From: Auanema rhodensis
Taxonomy: Eukaryota > Nematoda > Chromadorea > Rhabditida > Rhabditidae
Length of the DNA: 64,000 nucleotides
Direction: 5' to 3'
Assembly (NCBI GenBank): GCA_964057225.1
Contig: OZ059898.1
Location: 6,324,001 to 6,388,000, forward strand
Part shown: piece after piece, positions 1 through 11,820 of the stretch
How positions within the stretch are numbered: position 1 is the stretch's first letter
Layout: every line of letters starts with the position of its first letter
Notes under the pieces: generated by a model
Seen by the model: only the letters and a program-made list of their open reading frames with translations
Databases searched by the model: none
Told to the model about the DNA's origin: nothing
Position numbers and translations under genes: made by a program

Positions 1-3000
1 CCAGGTAGTGGAACAACCACTTCTCTTGGAGATTCAGAATCTACGACAACTTCCAATGCTTCTGAAGTCTCAAATTCAAGCAGTGTCACAACCACTTCCC
101 CTAGAGCTTCAGAATCCACAAAATCTTCCGATGATTCCGAATTGTCGACTCCAAGCAGTGTCACAACCAGTTTGCCTGGAGCTTCAGAATCTGCAAAGCC
201 TTCTGATGAAACTAAAACAACCTTTCATCCAAAACATCTGAGTTTTTCGAGAGTTCCTGATGAAAAATCAACCACACCAACTGAGAACATCGTAACAGCC
301 ATATCCCACATGATTTCGAACGTTTTCTCGACTACTCCAAGTGCTCCAACAACACGAATGGAGGATGTTATGGGATTGGAGATCATGAATCCCAATAAGT
401 TTTCCCAAAATCCGAAATTCGTAGCGAAAACAACCACAGCTTCTGCCAAATCTGTCCTAGACTCTTCTACCCTTCCATCTTCTTCTGAAGTTTCAATTAC
501 TGAAGATTCTGGTGAAGAGCCGACTACTGTGATGGAGGATAAGATGGGCTTGGAAATTATGATTCCACGAAGACCAAATGTAAAATCAACCTTAGGGCCA
601 CAGCTTACTTCCTCTTCAGCAAATCCGAGCGATACTGTTTCTGCTTCATCTACTTCAGTAACTCCTGAAGGTGAAAGCACTGTCTCAGTTTCATCCGGCT
701 CATCAACTACTCCAGGTTCTGAATCTAATATTCCAACATCTACCGGAGCTTCAGTAACCCCTGGAGATGAAAGCCCTGTCTCAACTTCAACTGGAGCATC
801 AACTACTCCAGGTTCTGAATCTAATATTCCAACATCTACTGGAGCTTCAGTAACTCCTGGAGATGAAAGTACTGTCTCAACTTCAACTGTAACTTCAACC
901 AAGTCTGTTGTTGAAGCCTCGACTCCAACTTCTACTAGAGGTTCCGGAGAAGAGCTAACTACCGTAATGGAGGATAAGATGGGTTTGGAGATTATGAATC
1001 CACGAGGAACACAGGTGACATTCTCATCAAAACCGACATTCTCTGGTGATGTAGCATCCACTTCTTCTCCAACCGGAGTACAAACTACTGGAGATGCTGG
1101 AATCAGCTCATCATCACCACCTAGAGGTTCAACAGCTCCTGGTGATGTAGCATCTACTTCTTCTCCAACTGGAGTACAAACTACTGGAGATGCTGGAATC
1201 AGCTCATCATCACCACCTAGAGGTTCAACAGCTCCTGGTGATGTAGCATCCACTTCTTCTCCATCTGGAGTACAAACTACTGGAGATGCTGGAATCAGCT
1301 CATCATCACCACCTAGAGGTTCAACAGCTCCTGGTGATGTAGCATCCACTTCTTCTCCATCTGGAGTACAAACTACTGGAGATGCTGGAATCAGCTCATC
1401 ATCACCACCTAGAGGTTCAACAGCTCCTGGTGATGTAGCATCCACTTCTTCTCCAACCGGAGTACAAACTACTGGAGATGCTGGAATCAGCTCATCATCA
1501 CCACCTAGAGGTTCAACAGCTCCTGGTGATGTAGCATCCACTTCTTCTCCAACCGGAGTACAAACTACTGGAGATGCTGGAATCAGCTCATCATCACCAC
1601 CTAGAGGTTCAACAGCTCCTGGTGATGTAGCATCCACTTCTTCTCCAACCGGAGTACAAACTACTGGAGATGCTGGAATCAGCTCATCATTACCTAGAGG
1701 TTCAACAGCTCCTGGTGATGTAGCATCCACTTCTTCTCCATCTGGAGTACAAACTACTGGAGTTGCTGGAATCAGCTCATCATCATCACCTAGAGGTTCA
1801 ACAGCTCCTGGTGATGTAGCGTCCACTTCTTCTCCAACTGGAGTACAAACTACTGGAGATGCTGGAATCAGCTCATCATCACCACCTAGAGGTTCAACAG
1901 CTCCTGGTGATGTAGCATCCACTTCTTCTCCATCCGGAGTACAAACTACTGGAGATGCTGGAATCAGCTCATCATTACCTAGAGGTTCAACAGCTCCTGG
2001 TGATGTAGCATCCACTTCTTCTCCATCTGGAGTACAAACTACTGGAGATGCTGGAATCAGCTCATCATCATCACCTAGAGGTTCAACAGCTCCTGGTGAT
2101 GTAGCGTCCACTTCTTCTCCAACTGGAGTACAAACTACTGGAGATGCTGGCATCAGCTCATCATCAGCACCTAGAGGTTCAACAGCTCCTGGTGATGTAG
2201 CATCCACTTCTTCTCCATCTGGTGTTCAAACTACTCGAGATGCTGGAATCAGCTTGTCATCCCCTGGAGGTTCAACAGCTCCTGGTGATGTAGCATCCAC
2301 TTCTTCTCCATCTGGAGTACAAACTACTGGAGATGCTGGAATCAGCTCATCATCATCACCTAGAGGTTCAACAGCTCCTGGTGATGTAGCATCCACTTCT
2401 TCTCCAACCGGAGTACAAACTACTGGAGATGCTGGAATCAGCTCATCATCATCACCTAGAGGTTCAACAGCTCCTGGTGATGTAGCATCCACTTCTTCTC
2501 CATCTGGTGTTCAAACTACTCGAGATGCTGGAATCAGCTTGTCATCCCCTGGAGGTTCAACAGCTCCTGGTGATGTAGCATCCACTTCTTCTCCAACCGG
2601 AGTACAAACTACTGGAGATGCTGGCATCAGCTCATCATCAGCACCTAGAGGTTCAACAGCTCCTGGTGATGTAGCATCCACTTCTTCTCCATCTGGTGTT
2701 CAAACTACTCGAGATGCTGGAATCAGCTTGTCATCCCCTGGAGGTTCAACAGCTCCTGGTGATGTAGCATCCACTTCTTCTCCATCTGGAGTACAAACTA
2801 CTGGAGATGCTGGAATCAGCTCATCATCATCACCTAGAGGTTCAACAGCTCCTGGTGATGTAGCATCCACTTCTTCTCCAACCGGAGTACAAACTACTGG
2901 AGATGCTGGAATCAGCTCATCATCATCACCTAGAGGTTCAACAACTCCTGGTGATGTAGCATCCACTTCTTCTCCAACCGGAGTACAAACTACTGGAGAT

Positions 3001-6000
3001 GTTGGAATCAGCTCATCATCATCACCTAGAGGTTCAACAGCTCCTGGTGATGTAGCATCTACTTCTTCTCCAACTGGAGTACAAACTACTGGAGATGCTG
3101 GAATCAGCTCATCATCACCACCTAGAGGTTCAACAGCTCCTGGTGATGTAGCATCCACTTCTTCTCCAAACGGAGTACAAACTACTGGAGATGCTGGAAT
3201 CAGCTCATCATCACCACCTAGAGGTTCAACAGCTCCTGGTGATGTAGCATCCACTTCTTCTCCAACCGGAGTACAAACTACTGGAGATGCTGGAATCAGC
3301 TCATCATCACCACCTAGAGGTTCAACAGCTCCTGGTGATGTAGCATCCACTTCTTCTCCAACCGGAGTACAAACTACTGGAGATGCTGGAATCAGCTCAT
3401 CATCACCACCTAGAGGTTCAACAGCTCCTGGTGATGTAGCATCCACTTCTTCTCCAACCGGAGTACAAACTACTGGAGATGTTGGAATCAGCTCATCATC
3501 ATCACCTAGAGGTTCAACAGCTCCTGGTGATGTAGCATCCACTTCTTCTCCAACCGGAGTACAAACTACTGGAGATGCTGGAATCAGCTCATCATCACCA
3601 CCTAGAGGTTCAACAGCTCCTGGTGATGTAGCATCCACTTCTTCTCCAACCGGAGTACAAACTACTGGAGATGCTGGAATCAGCTCATCATCACCACCTA
3701 GAGGTTCAACAGCTCCTGGTGATGTAGCATCCACTTCTTCTCCAACCGGAGTACAAACTACTGGAGATGCTGGAATCAGCTCATCATCACCACCTAGAGG
3801 TTCAACAGCTCCTGGTGATGTAGCATCCACTTCTTCTCCAACCGGAGTACAAACTACTGGAGATGCTGGAATCAGCTCATCATCACCACCTAGAGGTTCA
3901 ACAGCTCCTGGTGATGTAGCATCCACTTCTTCTCCAACCGGAGTACAAACTACTGGAGATGCTGGAATCAGCTCATCATCACCACCTAGAGGTTCAACAG
4001 CTCCTGGTGATGTAGTGACTGGAGATGGTGGAATCACATCATCCACTGTATCAGAAAACACAACTAATACCCCTGTTATAGTTGAAAGTACGGTATCATC
4101 CAATTTTGTTGTCATTTCCTCTAAAACAATTAAAGAATTTGAAACAACAACAACACATGATGGTACAACTAATACTGATATGCCAGTTGAAGTTGATATT
4201 GTGCAACAAATTGTCACCAAGTCTGGAAGACAACCTGATAGCTTTACTGCAAGCCCTTCGTCTAAATTTAAAATGCTTTTCTTAACTCCTGATGACAGTG
4301 ATGAAACTGAAGATTCTTCTCAAGAACAATTAGTAAAAACCAGTACTCCATCATCCTCGTTATTCCTAAAAATTAGAAAAGATCAAACGCTTTCTGGAAA
4401 ATCAACATCAACTACAATGACAACTCAATCAAAATCATTCACAAAATCATCTTCAGAAACTCATCTAACAACAAGAAATTCTAAATCTGTATCAGATGTA
4501 ACAACAACCACGAAGCCAAGTAATGAAGAGAATGTAACGCCTTTCTTCCGAAGTACAATGGCTTCATCAAGTCAAGAACCAGAACCAATTGTTGAAATTA
4601 TGTGGCCAGACATTTTAGAAACGGATGTTGTACAAGATATTAGTGTACCAACACCAGGTACATCAGTTCCAACTCAAAAGCCTATCAAGACAGCAACCTC
4701 TTCAACTATATCTATTGAAACCAAAAATTCACATAAGCCAAAGGATTCAAAACATAAACCAATATCAACCGTTGCACCAAAATTACAAAAACCAATTACT
4801 TCAAAATCAAAATTACCAAATATTATAGAAACAACAAAAACTCATAAATTGGTAATTTCGAAAGAATATCCAACATCAACTATGTTTACGCCTTTTCCAA
4901 TTGATACTAGCTTTACCAACTATTTGTCACCGCTTTTCACAACTGCACAATCACATATTAATGATGACACTGAGAGCACCTCCACAACACTAGATCCTCT
5001 TGCAGAAGATAATCCATATTTTCCAGCTCATACTACTTCACCTTCTAGTGATATTGAAGTTCACAACAATGAGTTCCACCGTGGTTCTCCCAAGTTGCCA
5101 CACGGAAAGTAAGTTCTTTCTTAAATTCGTTTAAAATTCATATAATCTCTGTTTAGATGTTCTGAAGAAGATCGCAGCCAATGTCATGAATTTGCTATTT
5201 GCCAAGTTTCCACCGGAACTTGTAGATGTAAAAATGGCTTTGAGGGTAATGGATATAACTTCTGCCGGTATGTTGCTTTCTTCAGTTTTCTAAATTATTT
5301 TTTTTTGTTTTCAGGCGAGTTGATGCTGTTGACTGTGTCGCTAATTCGTCTATCTGTCATGCATCCGCTTCATGTGATCGTCATAGTCGTCGCTGTCAAT
5401 GTCCAGCAGGACATATCGGTGATGGCATTCTCTGTTCACCAGATCCACAAGACTGTTTGTTGCGTGAAGACTTATGTTCTCCTGATGCTATTTGCGTCGG
5501 AAGACGTTGTCAATGTGTTGAAGGATTTACTGGTGATGGAGTCAAATGTGTATCTCTTCATCAGCGATCGGCTAACTGCTCAGAATGTGATGTTAATGCT
5601 CAGTGTAATCATGGAGTTTGTGAATGCAATGTAAGTACAATAATCTTAAATATCAAATATAATATCATTATCTTCAGAATGGATATTTCGGAAACGGTTT
5701 ATGCTGTGTACCAGATCCACGTGATTGTATTCATTTCCCTGGAGTCTGTCATCCATCTGCTACTTGTAACAACCAAACCCGTCAATGTGCATGTGATGAA
5801 GGATATCTTGGTGATGGAATTCAATGCTTCCCTCGCTTATCCTGCCGCACTGATCCATCTGTCTGTCATCGTAATGCTTTATGCTTACCATCCGGTCAAT
5901 GTATGTGCCAACATGGTTATGAAGGAAATGGCCATCATTGTGAAAAAAGTAAGAAAAATCTTCATTAACTATAGTTAAATAATTTATTTTTAGTCTCATC

Positions 6001-7705
6001 ATTAGCTATGCGTAGACCACAAGCTCTTGATTCACCAAATGCTTGTAACAACAAGTGTGATTCATCTTCCGAGACATGCACAAACGGATCTTGTCAATGT
6101 AAAAACGGTTTTGAACGTAAATCGGATAACAAGTGTTACGGTATGTGTTGAATAATTAGAAATAAAATTTGAATTCAATTAATTTTCAGATATAAACGAA
6201 TGTACTGATAGATCCGTATGCCATCATCTTGCTACTTGTCACAATCAGCCAGGATCATACCGTTGTGAATGTCCAGAAGGATACGTTGGAGACGGAAAAA
6301 TCTGTGTACAACATCTTCGTGTTGGAGAACTTTCAGGTAACTATTTTTGGTTTTTATTTAACCAATTAAACAAAATATTTTAGTTTTCTGTGAACCTGAT
6401 GGCATGACATTGGTTCTTGGAAATGAAACAGAATTATTCGAAGGACGTATCTTTGTACGTGGACAAGCTGAAAATCCTCACTGTTCTAAGATGTTCTCAT
6501 CTCTTCAACAGAATGTTAAACCATATACATTCAAAGTACCATTCGAACATTGTAATGTACATCTTGAGAATCATGTAAGTTATTTATATTTATAACTAAT
6601 ATTCATATAATTAATATAAATTATTTTAGGATACATTTGCTACTACTGTTATTGTTCAAAAACATCCAATGTTCATAACAACATCAGCTGATGCTTATGA
6701 TCTGAAGTGTACTTATCCTGTTGGCGTACGTGAAGTTGAATCTCATGTCAACGTATCAGAACTAGCTGCAACATCTACGTTATCTGATAAAACAGAAGGA
6801 CCATTATGCAAGATCAGTGTAATGAATGAGAAAGATGAATCGATTAATGCTGCTACTGTTGGCGAATCGTTACGTCTCCGATTAGAAGTATCACCCAATC
6901 AAACATATTCCATTCTACCAAGAAACTGCTTTGCCATTAACATTGAAACTGGTGAACGATACTCTTTAACTGATAAGGCTGGTTGTGCTATTGATGATCA
7001 GCTCTTCCCAGAATGGATTAGAGTTCGACCATCAGTGACTGAAGCTGTTTTCAAGTAAGTTCCTTTAATATTTCAAATTTTATATAATTATTTCTTTTTT
7101 CTTTCAGAACATTTAAATGGCCCGATAGCTCTATTATTCGATTCCAATGTGACTGTAGTGCTTGCGTTGGTGATTGTCCAGCCGTTGATTGTGGACGTCG
7201 CCGTGAAGCTGCTATGCGAAGATTCCGTTTCCGTCGTGCTCACTCAAATAACGATACTGAAGTGATTGAAACCGAAAAAGATGAAGAAGAAGAAAATCTT
7301 GATGCACAAGTAGTAACATCTCAACAGATGGCTTTCTCTTCTCTTGTCCAAGTACATGAAGGCGATGAACAAGTTCGTGCTCAAGAACAAGTAGAACATT
7401 GGCGTCGTGGAAGTAAGTTATCGTTTATTATAATTAATTAATATTCATATATGTATATCTTTATTAATTTTATTAATTTTTAATTATTTTCAGGCCCATC
7501 AAATGGAGTTGTGATGAAATCAACAGCTACCTTATCTGAATCCGTCTGCGTACGAACTATTCTTATAGTATTATCTGCTCTTAGTTCAGCATTCTGTCTT
7601 GGTTTCCTTATTATTCTTCTCATACTCCGTTGTCGTCGCCGTGATTCTCAAATTCCCAAAGATATATTATCAACTGATTCTCCTATTTCCGTTATCAGTT
7701 ATTAG
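1..7705 (+). CDS. fbn-1: Fibrillin-related mucin/EGF/ZP transmembrane matrix protein, 5'-partial
   Basis: This is the 3' part of a very large apical extracellular-matrix protein; reading frame 1 is already open at base 1. Exons: 1-5108, 5157-5267, 5315-5630, 5678-5948, 5994-6140, 6190-6336, 6384-6574, 6630-7054, 7108-7412, 7494-7705 (stop TAG). They encode 2410 residues in the window and all junction phases agree. In window residue numbers: a Ser/Thr/Pro-rich mucin-like region to about 1700, including a tandem array at 349-1335; eight EGF-type six-cysteine modules at about 1703-2030, the last of the calcium-binding type (DINEC); a ZP domain from about 2037 (FCEPDG); a furin-type site RRFRFRR at about 2276; a hydrophobic anchor at about 2363-2385; and a short basic tail. 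EGF plus ZP plus furin site plus anchor is the plan of C. elegans FBN-1, which helps epidermis and pharynx resist mechanical strain (family knowledge). The symbol rests on architecture, not on an alignment. The 3'UTR runs towards an AATAAA at 8272. Confidence 0.85.
706..897 (+). repeat. Two diverged 96-bp (32-residue) repeat units upstream of the main array
   Basis: Two consecutive 32-residue units begin TTPGSESNIPTSTGASVTPG, at 706-801 and 802-897. They have the same length and the same skeleton as the main array (T-x-P-G, T-G, T-x-G-D, Ser/Thr runs). They look like older copies of the same 32-residue unit, outside the homogenised block. Confidence 0.8.
1045..4005 (+). repeat. 31-copy 96-bp in-frame tandem repeat (mucin array)
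   Basis: The array has thirty-one units of 32 residues (five have 31: units 7, 10, 13, 16 and 18). Each unit starts GDVASTSSP[TSN]GVQTTG and ends in a Ser run followed by PRGSTAP. The array is entirely coding, lies inside exon 1 of the EGF/ZP gene, and totals 2961 bp. Units are nearly identical at DNA level, which implies recent expansion or gene conversion. Three diverged units (13, 16, 18) share TRDAGISLSSPGG and are spaced two or three units apart, so blocks of several units were duplicated together. The Ser/Thr/Pro content suggests dense O-glycosylation (inference). Copy number may be misassembled or vary between strains. Confidence 0.97.
7217..7237 (+). other. Furin-type proprotein cleavage site of the ZP protein
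   Basis: Codons here spell RRFRFRR, which contains an R-x-R-R furin-type site. It lies just after the ZP domain cysteines and about 85 residues before the membrane anchor. ZP proteins are usually released from the membrane by cleavage at such a site, so the matrix portion of this protein is probably shed (inference from the family). Confidence 0.75.
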
Positions 7706-8665
7706 AGTTTCTAATTTAAATTAATATCAAATAACTTTTATAATATCTGACAACTTATTCAACAAACTTGACAACTTCTCCTAAAACTTAGACAAACTAA
7801 TATTTTTAATGTTATCTCATTTTGTTACATAAGGGTATAGCTAGCTTAACTATTTTTTATTTCAAATATCTTGTCATTACAGTAATCTCCATGATCTTTA
7901 TAATTCTATTTTATGTGTCTTCAAAGAAATTTGTGTTAAAATTTAATAATTCTATATAATTTATATTATATAGTTAGAATAGTTATATTGTGCTTGATGT
8001 ATTTCCTATATTCGACTTGATTTCATTCCTATCAGAGTATATCTATGTTTTGATCTTTCCAATTACCGCCTGGATTGTGCACACTAGATATATCTGTACA
8101 TTGGTCTCGGCTGGAAGTTTGCCATTAACTATAATTTACTCAGTTTGCGAAGCCAATTTGTTATATTTGGGAATTTTTCTTGTAAATTTAACAATTTGAT
8201 TTGTTTCCTTTCTTGTTTTTGTTCTAAGATTGCTTTCCTAGAGAAACTTCCCAATTTCTGTTGTATTGCCTAATAAAAATAAATAATTAAAAAGATTTAT
8301 TGAATAATTTGAAGAATCACATGCAATAATAATACTTATAGCTATACCAAATACAGTATACGCATACGAGGGGGGGGGAGTGTGAGGTACTGTAATATAC
8401 CGTACTCCCGCATCGGATATCCATATTCATAAATTAAGATTAAGGATATTCAAAATAAAATTTATATAAAATTTAAAAAAATAAGAGAATAAGTAAAGAA
8501 AAATAAAAATATATTGATTATAATATTTATTAAATAATATACATTAATGAGAACAATTGAATAAAAAATCAAAATATTGATACAAACATTGATTCCAAGA
8601 AGCACAAACTAATGAAACTAATATTAATGAATATATGTAAATAAATTATATTATATGTATACAAA
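7706..8665. other. Convergent intergenic region between the EGF/ZP gene and the phospholipase B-like gene
   Basis: This holds the two 3'UTRs. A run of nine G at 8370-8378 is followed by a short inverted sequence (GGTA...TACC, about 8386-8401). On the minus strand an AATAAA (TTTATT at 8526-8531) lies 135 bp past the phospholipase stop and is its likely polyadenylation signal. I see no other gene. Confidence 0.6.
8272..8277 (+). terminator. Candidate polyadenylation signal of the EGF/ZP gene
   Basis: AATAAA lies about 570 bp after the stop codon. I see no earlier canonical AATAAA in 7706-8271, so this is the best candidate; a variant hexamer closer to the stop cannot be excluded. Confidence 0.45.
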
Positions 8666-10975
8666 TTAAAATATAAAATTAGATGGATAAAACCATTTGA
8701 AGATATTTCTTGCAAATTTAAATTGTTTCTTCTTATCATTTATATTTTGATTATCAGACCATTTATTCCATTTATGTGTTATTGCTGGAAATCTAAAACA
8801 AACAAGAAAAAAGATTAAAATATAATAATTAATATATAAAATACCTCCAGATTGTTGGTTGACCATAATGTGGAACATCATGACGTAATGGAGATATATC
8901 CCAATTGAATATTGGTGTTGGATTATTAGTTGGACCTGATATAGCAGTGAATTCAAATGATTCAACTAATTTTGAATTAGTTGCCTAAATCAAATAAAAT
9001 TTGAATTAATCATATGAATATACATATATACGAATAGTTAAAAGAATTACCTTCATATCTGTTGCTCCCATATCTATAAAGCCTCTGTCAGCAATTGGAT
9101 ATGTTCCATTTGGATCATTCAGTTCACTTCGAGCAGCTATTGCGCTTTCAGCTGAATACGGTGGATTGCATTCCGGACAACGTGAAAATTTGTCAGTTTT
9201 ATAGTTATTTGATCTCATTAATTGTATTAAAGTCCACATATCAACAACAAAATGATGATCTCTTCTGAATATATTTGCTCTTGGAGCATGATCATAACTA
9301 AAAAAAAAGTTTTTCTTTTCAAAACAGTAATCAAACTTTACCTATACCAATCACCAAATTCTTTTTGCATTTTAGCTGAACCACTTATTTTAAAAATATC
9401 TTGGAAATATCTGAAAAGAATAAGTTTAAAATATTAAAACAAAGTTTAACTAAAACTAACGGTCTGTTATAACTTGGCCAATAAGTTGTTTCAAATAATT
9501 GATGAGTTTTATCGTTTTGAACAATCATTCCTCTAAATAATAATTATGTTTTATTAATTATACGTATATAATTAAACTAACGGCATTTGTTCTAAAACAT
9601 ATAAAAGACCTAATGATTGAGTTTTTTCTCCTTTTTGAAATAATTTATAGTCTAATATGACAAATTGATTATTATATGTTCCACTATTATGCTTAGAAAA
9701 TGTTTTTGCCCAGAATGAGCCGTTTCCAGCAACACGAGTAGCAACCTAATATAATTATTTTGTAAAAAATAATTGATTAACAAATAAAAAACCTGAGTTC
9801 TCATAAACGTTGGTACACTTTCTGGGATCATTAATTTGTATAATTTTTCATCATGTACTTCTATTGTTGTTTCAAATATTGCCAATTTAGCCGAATTAAT
9901 TAGAAAATCATCAATAGAATTTACAGTTCCTAATATTAAAAAAAATAAATTTGTTATTCTTTTATAATATTTTTACCTGGATATCCACTAAAGCTGTATG
10001 TATGTCCTGGTTCCATGGTATGAAATGAGAATTTCTTTTGAATTCTTAACATACTTGAGTAAGTAAACCATGTTACATGTGAGAATAAAATATCAGAATA
10101 ATCAGGTAAAATCTTAATTTTTTTAAATAAAAATATAAAAATATTAATGTTAAACCTTAACAATAGCTGAACAATGTGTTCTACTTGTCTTAATTGGTCC
10201 ATCGTTCTTGCCAAACTTTTTCTCTAAATCCATAAAATCTCCAAGCCATTGTAATAAACTAAACAAAAACAAAGATAGATAAATATAAAATAAATATAAT
10301 TATACTAAATTGGATGAGAAACAATCTTTTCAACAGGTAAATTACGTCGTCTGGTTCCATCATAAGCATCCATAAGTCCATGAATTTGATTTAATGTTAA
10401 ATTAACCTTTAAATATAATAATTATATTTTTTTTTAAATTTAAATTACTTGTTGCCAATATGAATCAGAATGTTTCTCAATTTGATTTTTCATCCAAATA
10501 TAATTTTTTTGCAAGTGTTTTGCTAATCTTGCACAATACACACTGTTTCCTTTGCAATATGGATCAATCATATTTTGGATATGAAGTTTGATTAAGTTTC
10601 GAGTTGCATGTCCTTCAGCATATCCGGCATAATATCCTTGATCAGCTAAACTCATAGAATTTTCAATAATCTTTACATCCAGATATGCCCATCTATAAGT
10701 ATTTTAATTTAAAATATATAAATAATTATAATAAATTAACCCTGTTTTATTAATTTCATTATTATATGAAAGTTTAACTTTAGGCTTTTCACATGAATCT
10801 TCTTTCATATAATCAATAATTGATATATGATCATCATCCTTATTTACTGATTCACATAAAAGAATCTGAATCTTATTTATAATTTATTATTAAAATTTTA
10901 TAAAAAACTTACATTTTTTTCACAAAAAACATTTGAAATTATATAAAATAGCAGAAAGAATAATATTTTCTGCAT
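8666..10975 (-). CDS. Phospholipase B-like (lamina ancestor / PLBD-type) lysosomal hydrolase
   Basis: Complete 13-exon gene, 575 residues. Exons in transcript order: 10975-10913, 10865-10741, 10692-10449, 10406-10306, 10258-10156, 10112-9977, 9929-9793, 9745-9582, 9532-9461, 9410-9342, 9297-9051, 8984-8845, 8792-8666; all phases fit. Residues 1-18 form a signal peptide (MQKILFFLL...FC). Family landmarks include G-Y-A-E-G-H-A-T, the R-T-H-C-S-A segment at about 204-209, W-x-D-F-M-D, P-G-x-x-Y-S-F-S-G-Y-P-G, and N-G-T-Y-P-I-A-D-R-G-F-I-D-M near the C-terminus. In this family (Pfam Phospholip_B, an N-terminal-nucleophile fold) the Cys of HCSA, here Cys207, becomes the nucleophile after autocleavage. 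The substrate is uncertain: phospholipid deacylation is described for relatives. Expected location is lysosomal or secreted. The start is the only ATG that gives a signal peptide. The neighbouring BED gene is divergent and 16 kb away, so its promoter is probably just upstream of 10975. Confidence 0.92.
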
Positions 10976-11761
10976 TTTTCTTTAAGACGGTCACTAGATG
11001 GTCAGTTCTGGATTGATATGATGTGATAATAAAAAGAAATAAAATGATAAAATGATAAAAATATAGATATGAAACATTATAAAATAAATAAATACATCAT
11101 CTTATCAATTGTAATCACAAAAACAATTGATTTTATAAGAAAAATAGAACAAAATTTTCAAGAAATAACTATTGAGAAGCTTTTGCTAAGAAATTATTTA
11201 AGATTCATGATATTGAAAGAATTTTCTTTTCATTTGAAATAAGTATTGTGTTGTTTATTATCGGTTAAAATACTTTTAGTATTACACAAACACCTTGACC
11301 TTTGTTCATATGATTGTAGTCTGGTCAACATGTTGAAAATTTTCTTTTTTTCTTCCGAAATATTTGAAAAGATAAAGCTTGAATAGAAACTTTATTAAAA
11401 CATATTGTATATTAAATTATAATATAATTATATATTATTATCATATAATTAATATAAAAACATGAATATCTATCTATCTATAGTATATTTCAGTATTTTT
11501 TATAAATAATTATGTAAATTTATAATAAATATTATAAATGAATTATAATATAATTATAATTTATTTTTCAGCTTATCTACACATATAAAAGAAATTCACG
11601 AAATTCCTCGTTAATTTCTTTTTATAGAGCGGCTTTGTTATTAAACAAACTTTTTATTTTATTTCTTCGCGATCTTGTATCTGAAATCAATTATAACAAC
11701 AAGGACGATATAGCAAAGTATTAAGAGACAGAGAGACACAAAAAAACGAAAAAAGAGGCAT

Positions 11762-11763
<2 letters not shown>

Positions 11764-11814
<51 letters not shown>
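11764..11814. repeat. (GA)n microsatellite
   Basis: An uninterrupted GA run of about 25 units, about 790 bp upstream of the phospholipase B-like start codon on the divergent side. Confidence 0.95.

Positions 11815-11820
<6 letters not shown>

Noticed and set aside
225-4220. Very long open frames on the minus strand (225-2207, 2226-2492, 2700-4220)
   Set aside because: They are antisense to the 96-bp coding repeat. Since the unit length is a multiple of three and its complement has no stop in this frame, each copy extends the open frame automatically. Composition simply mirrors the sense repeat.
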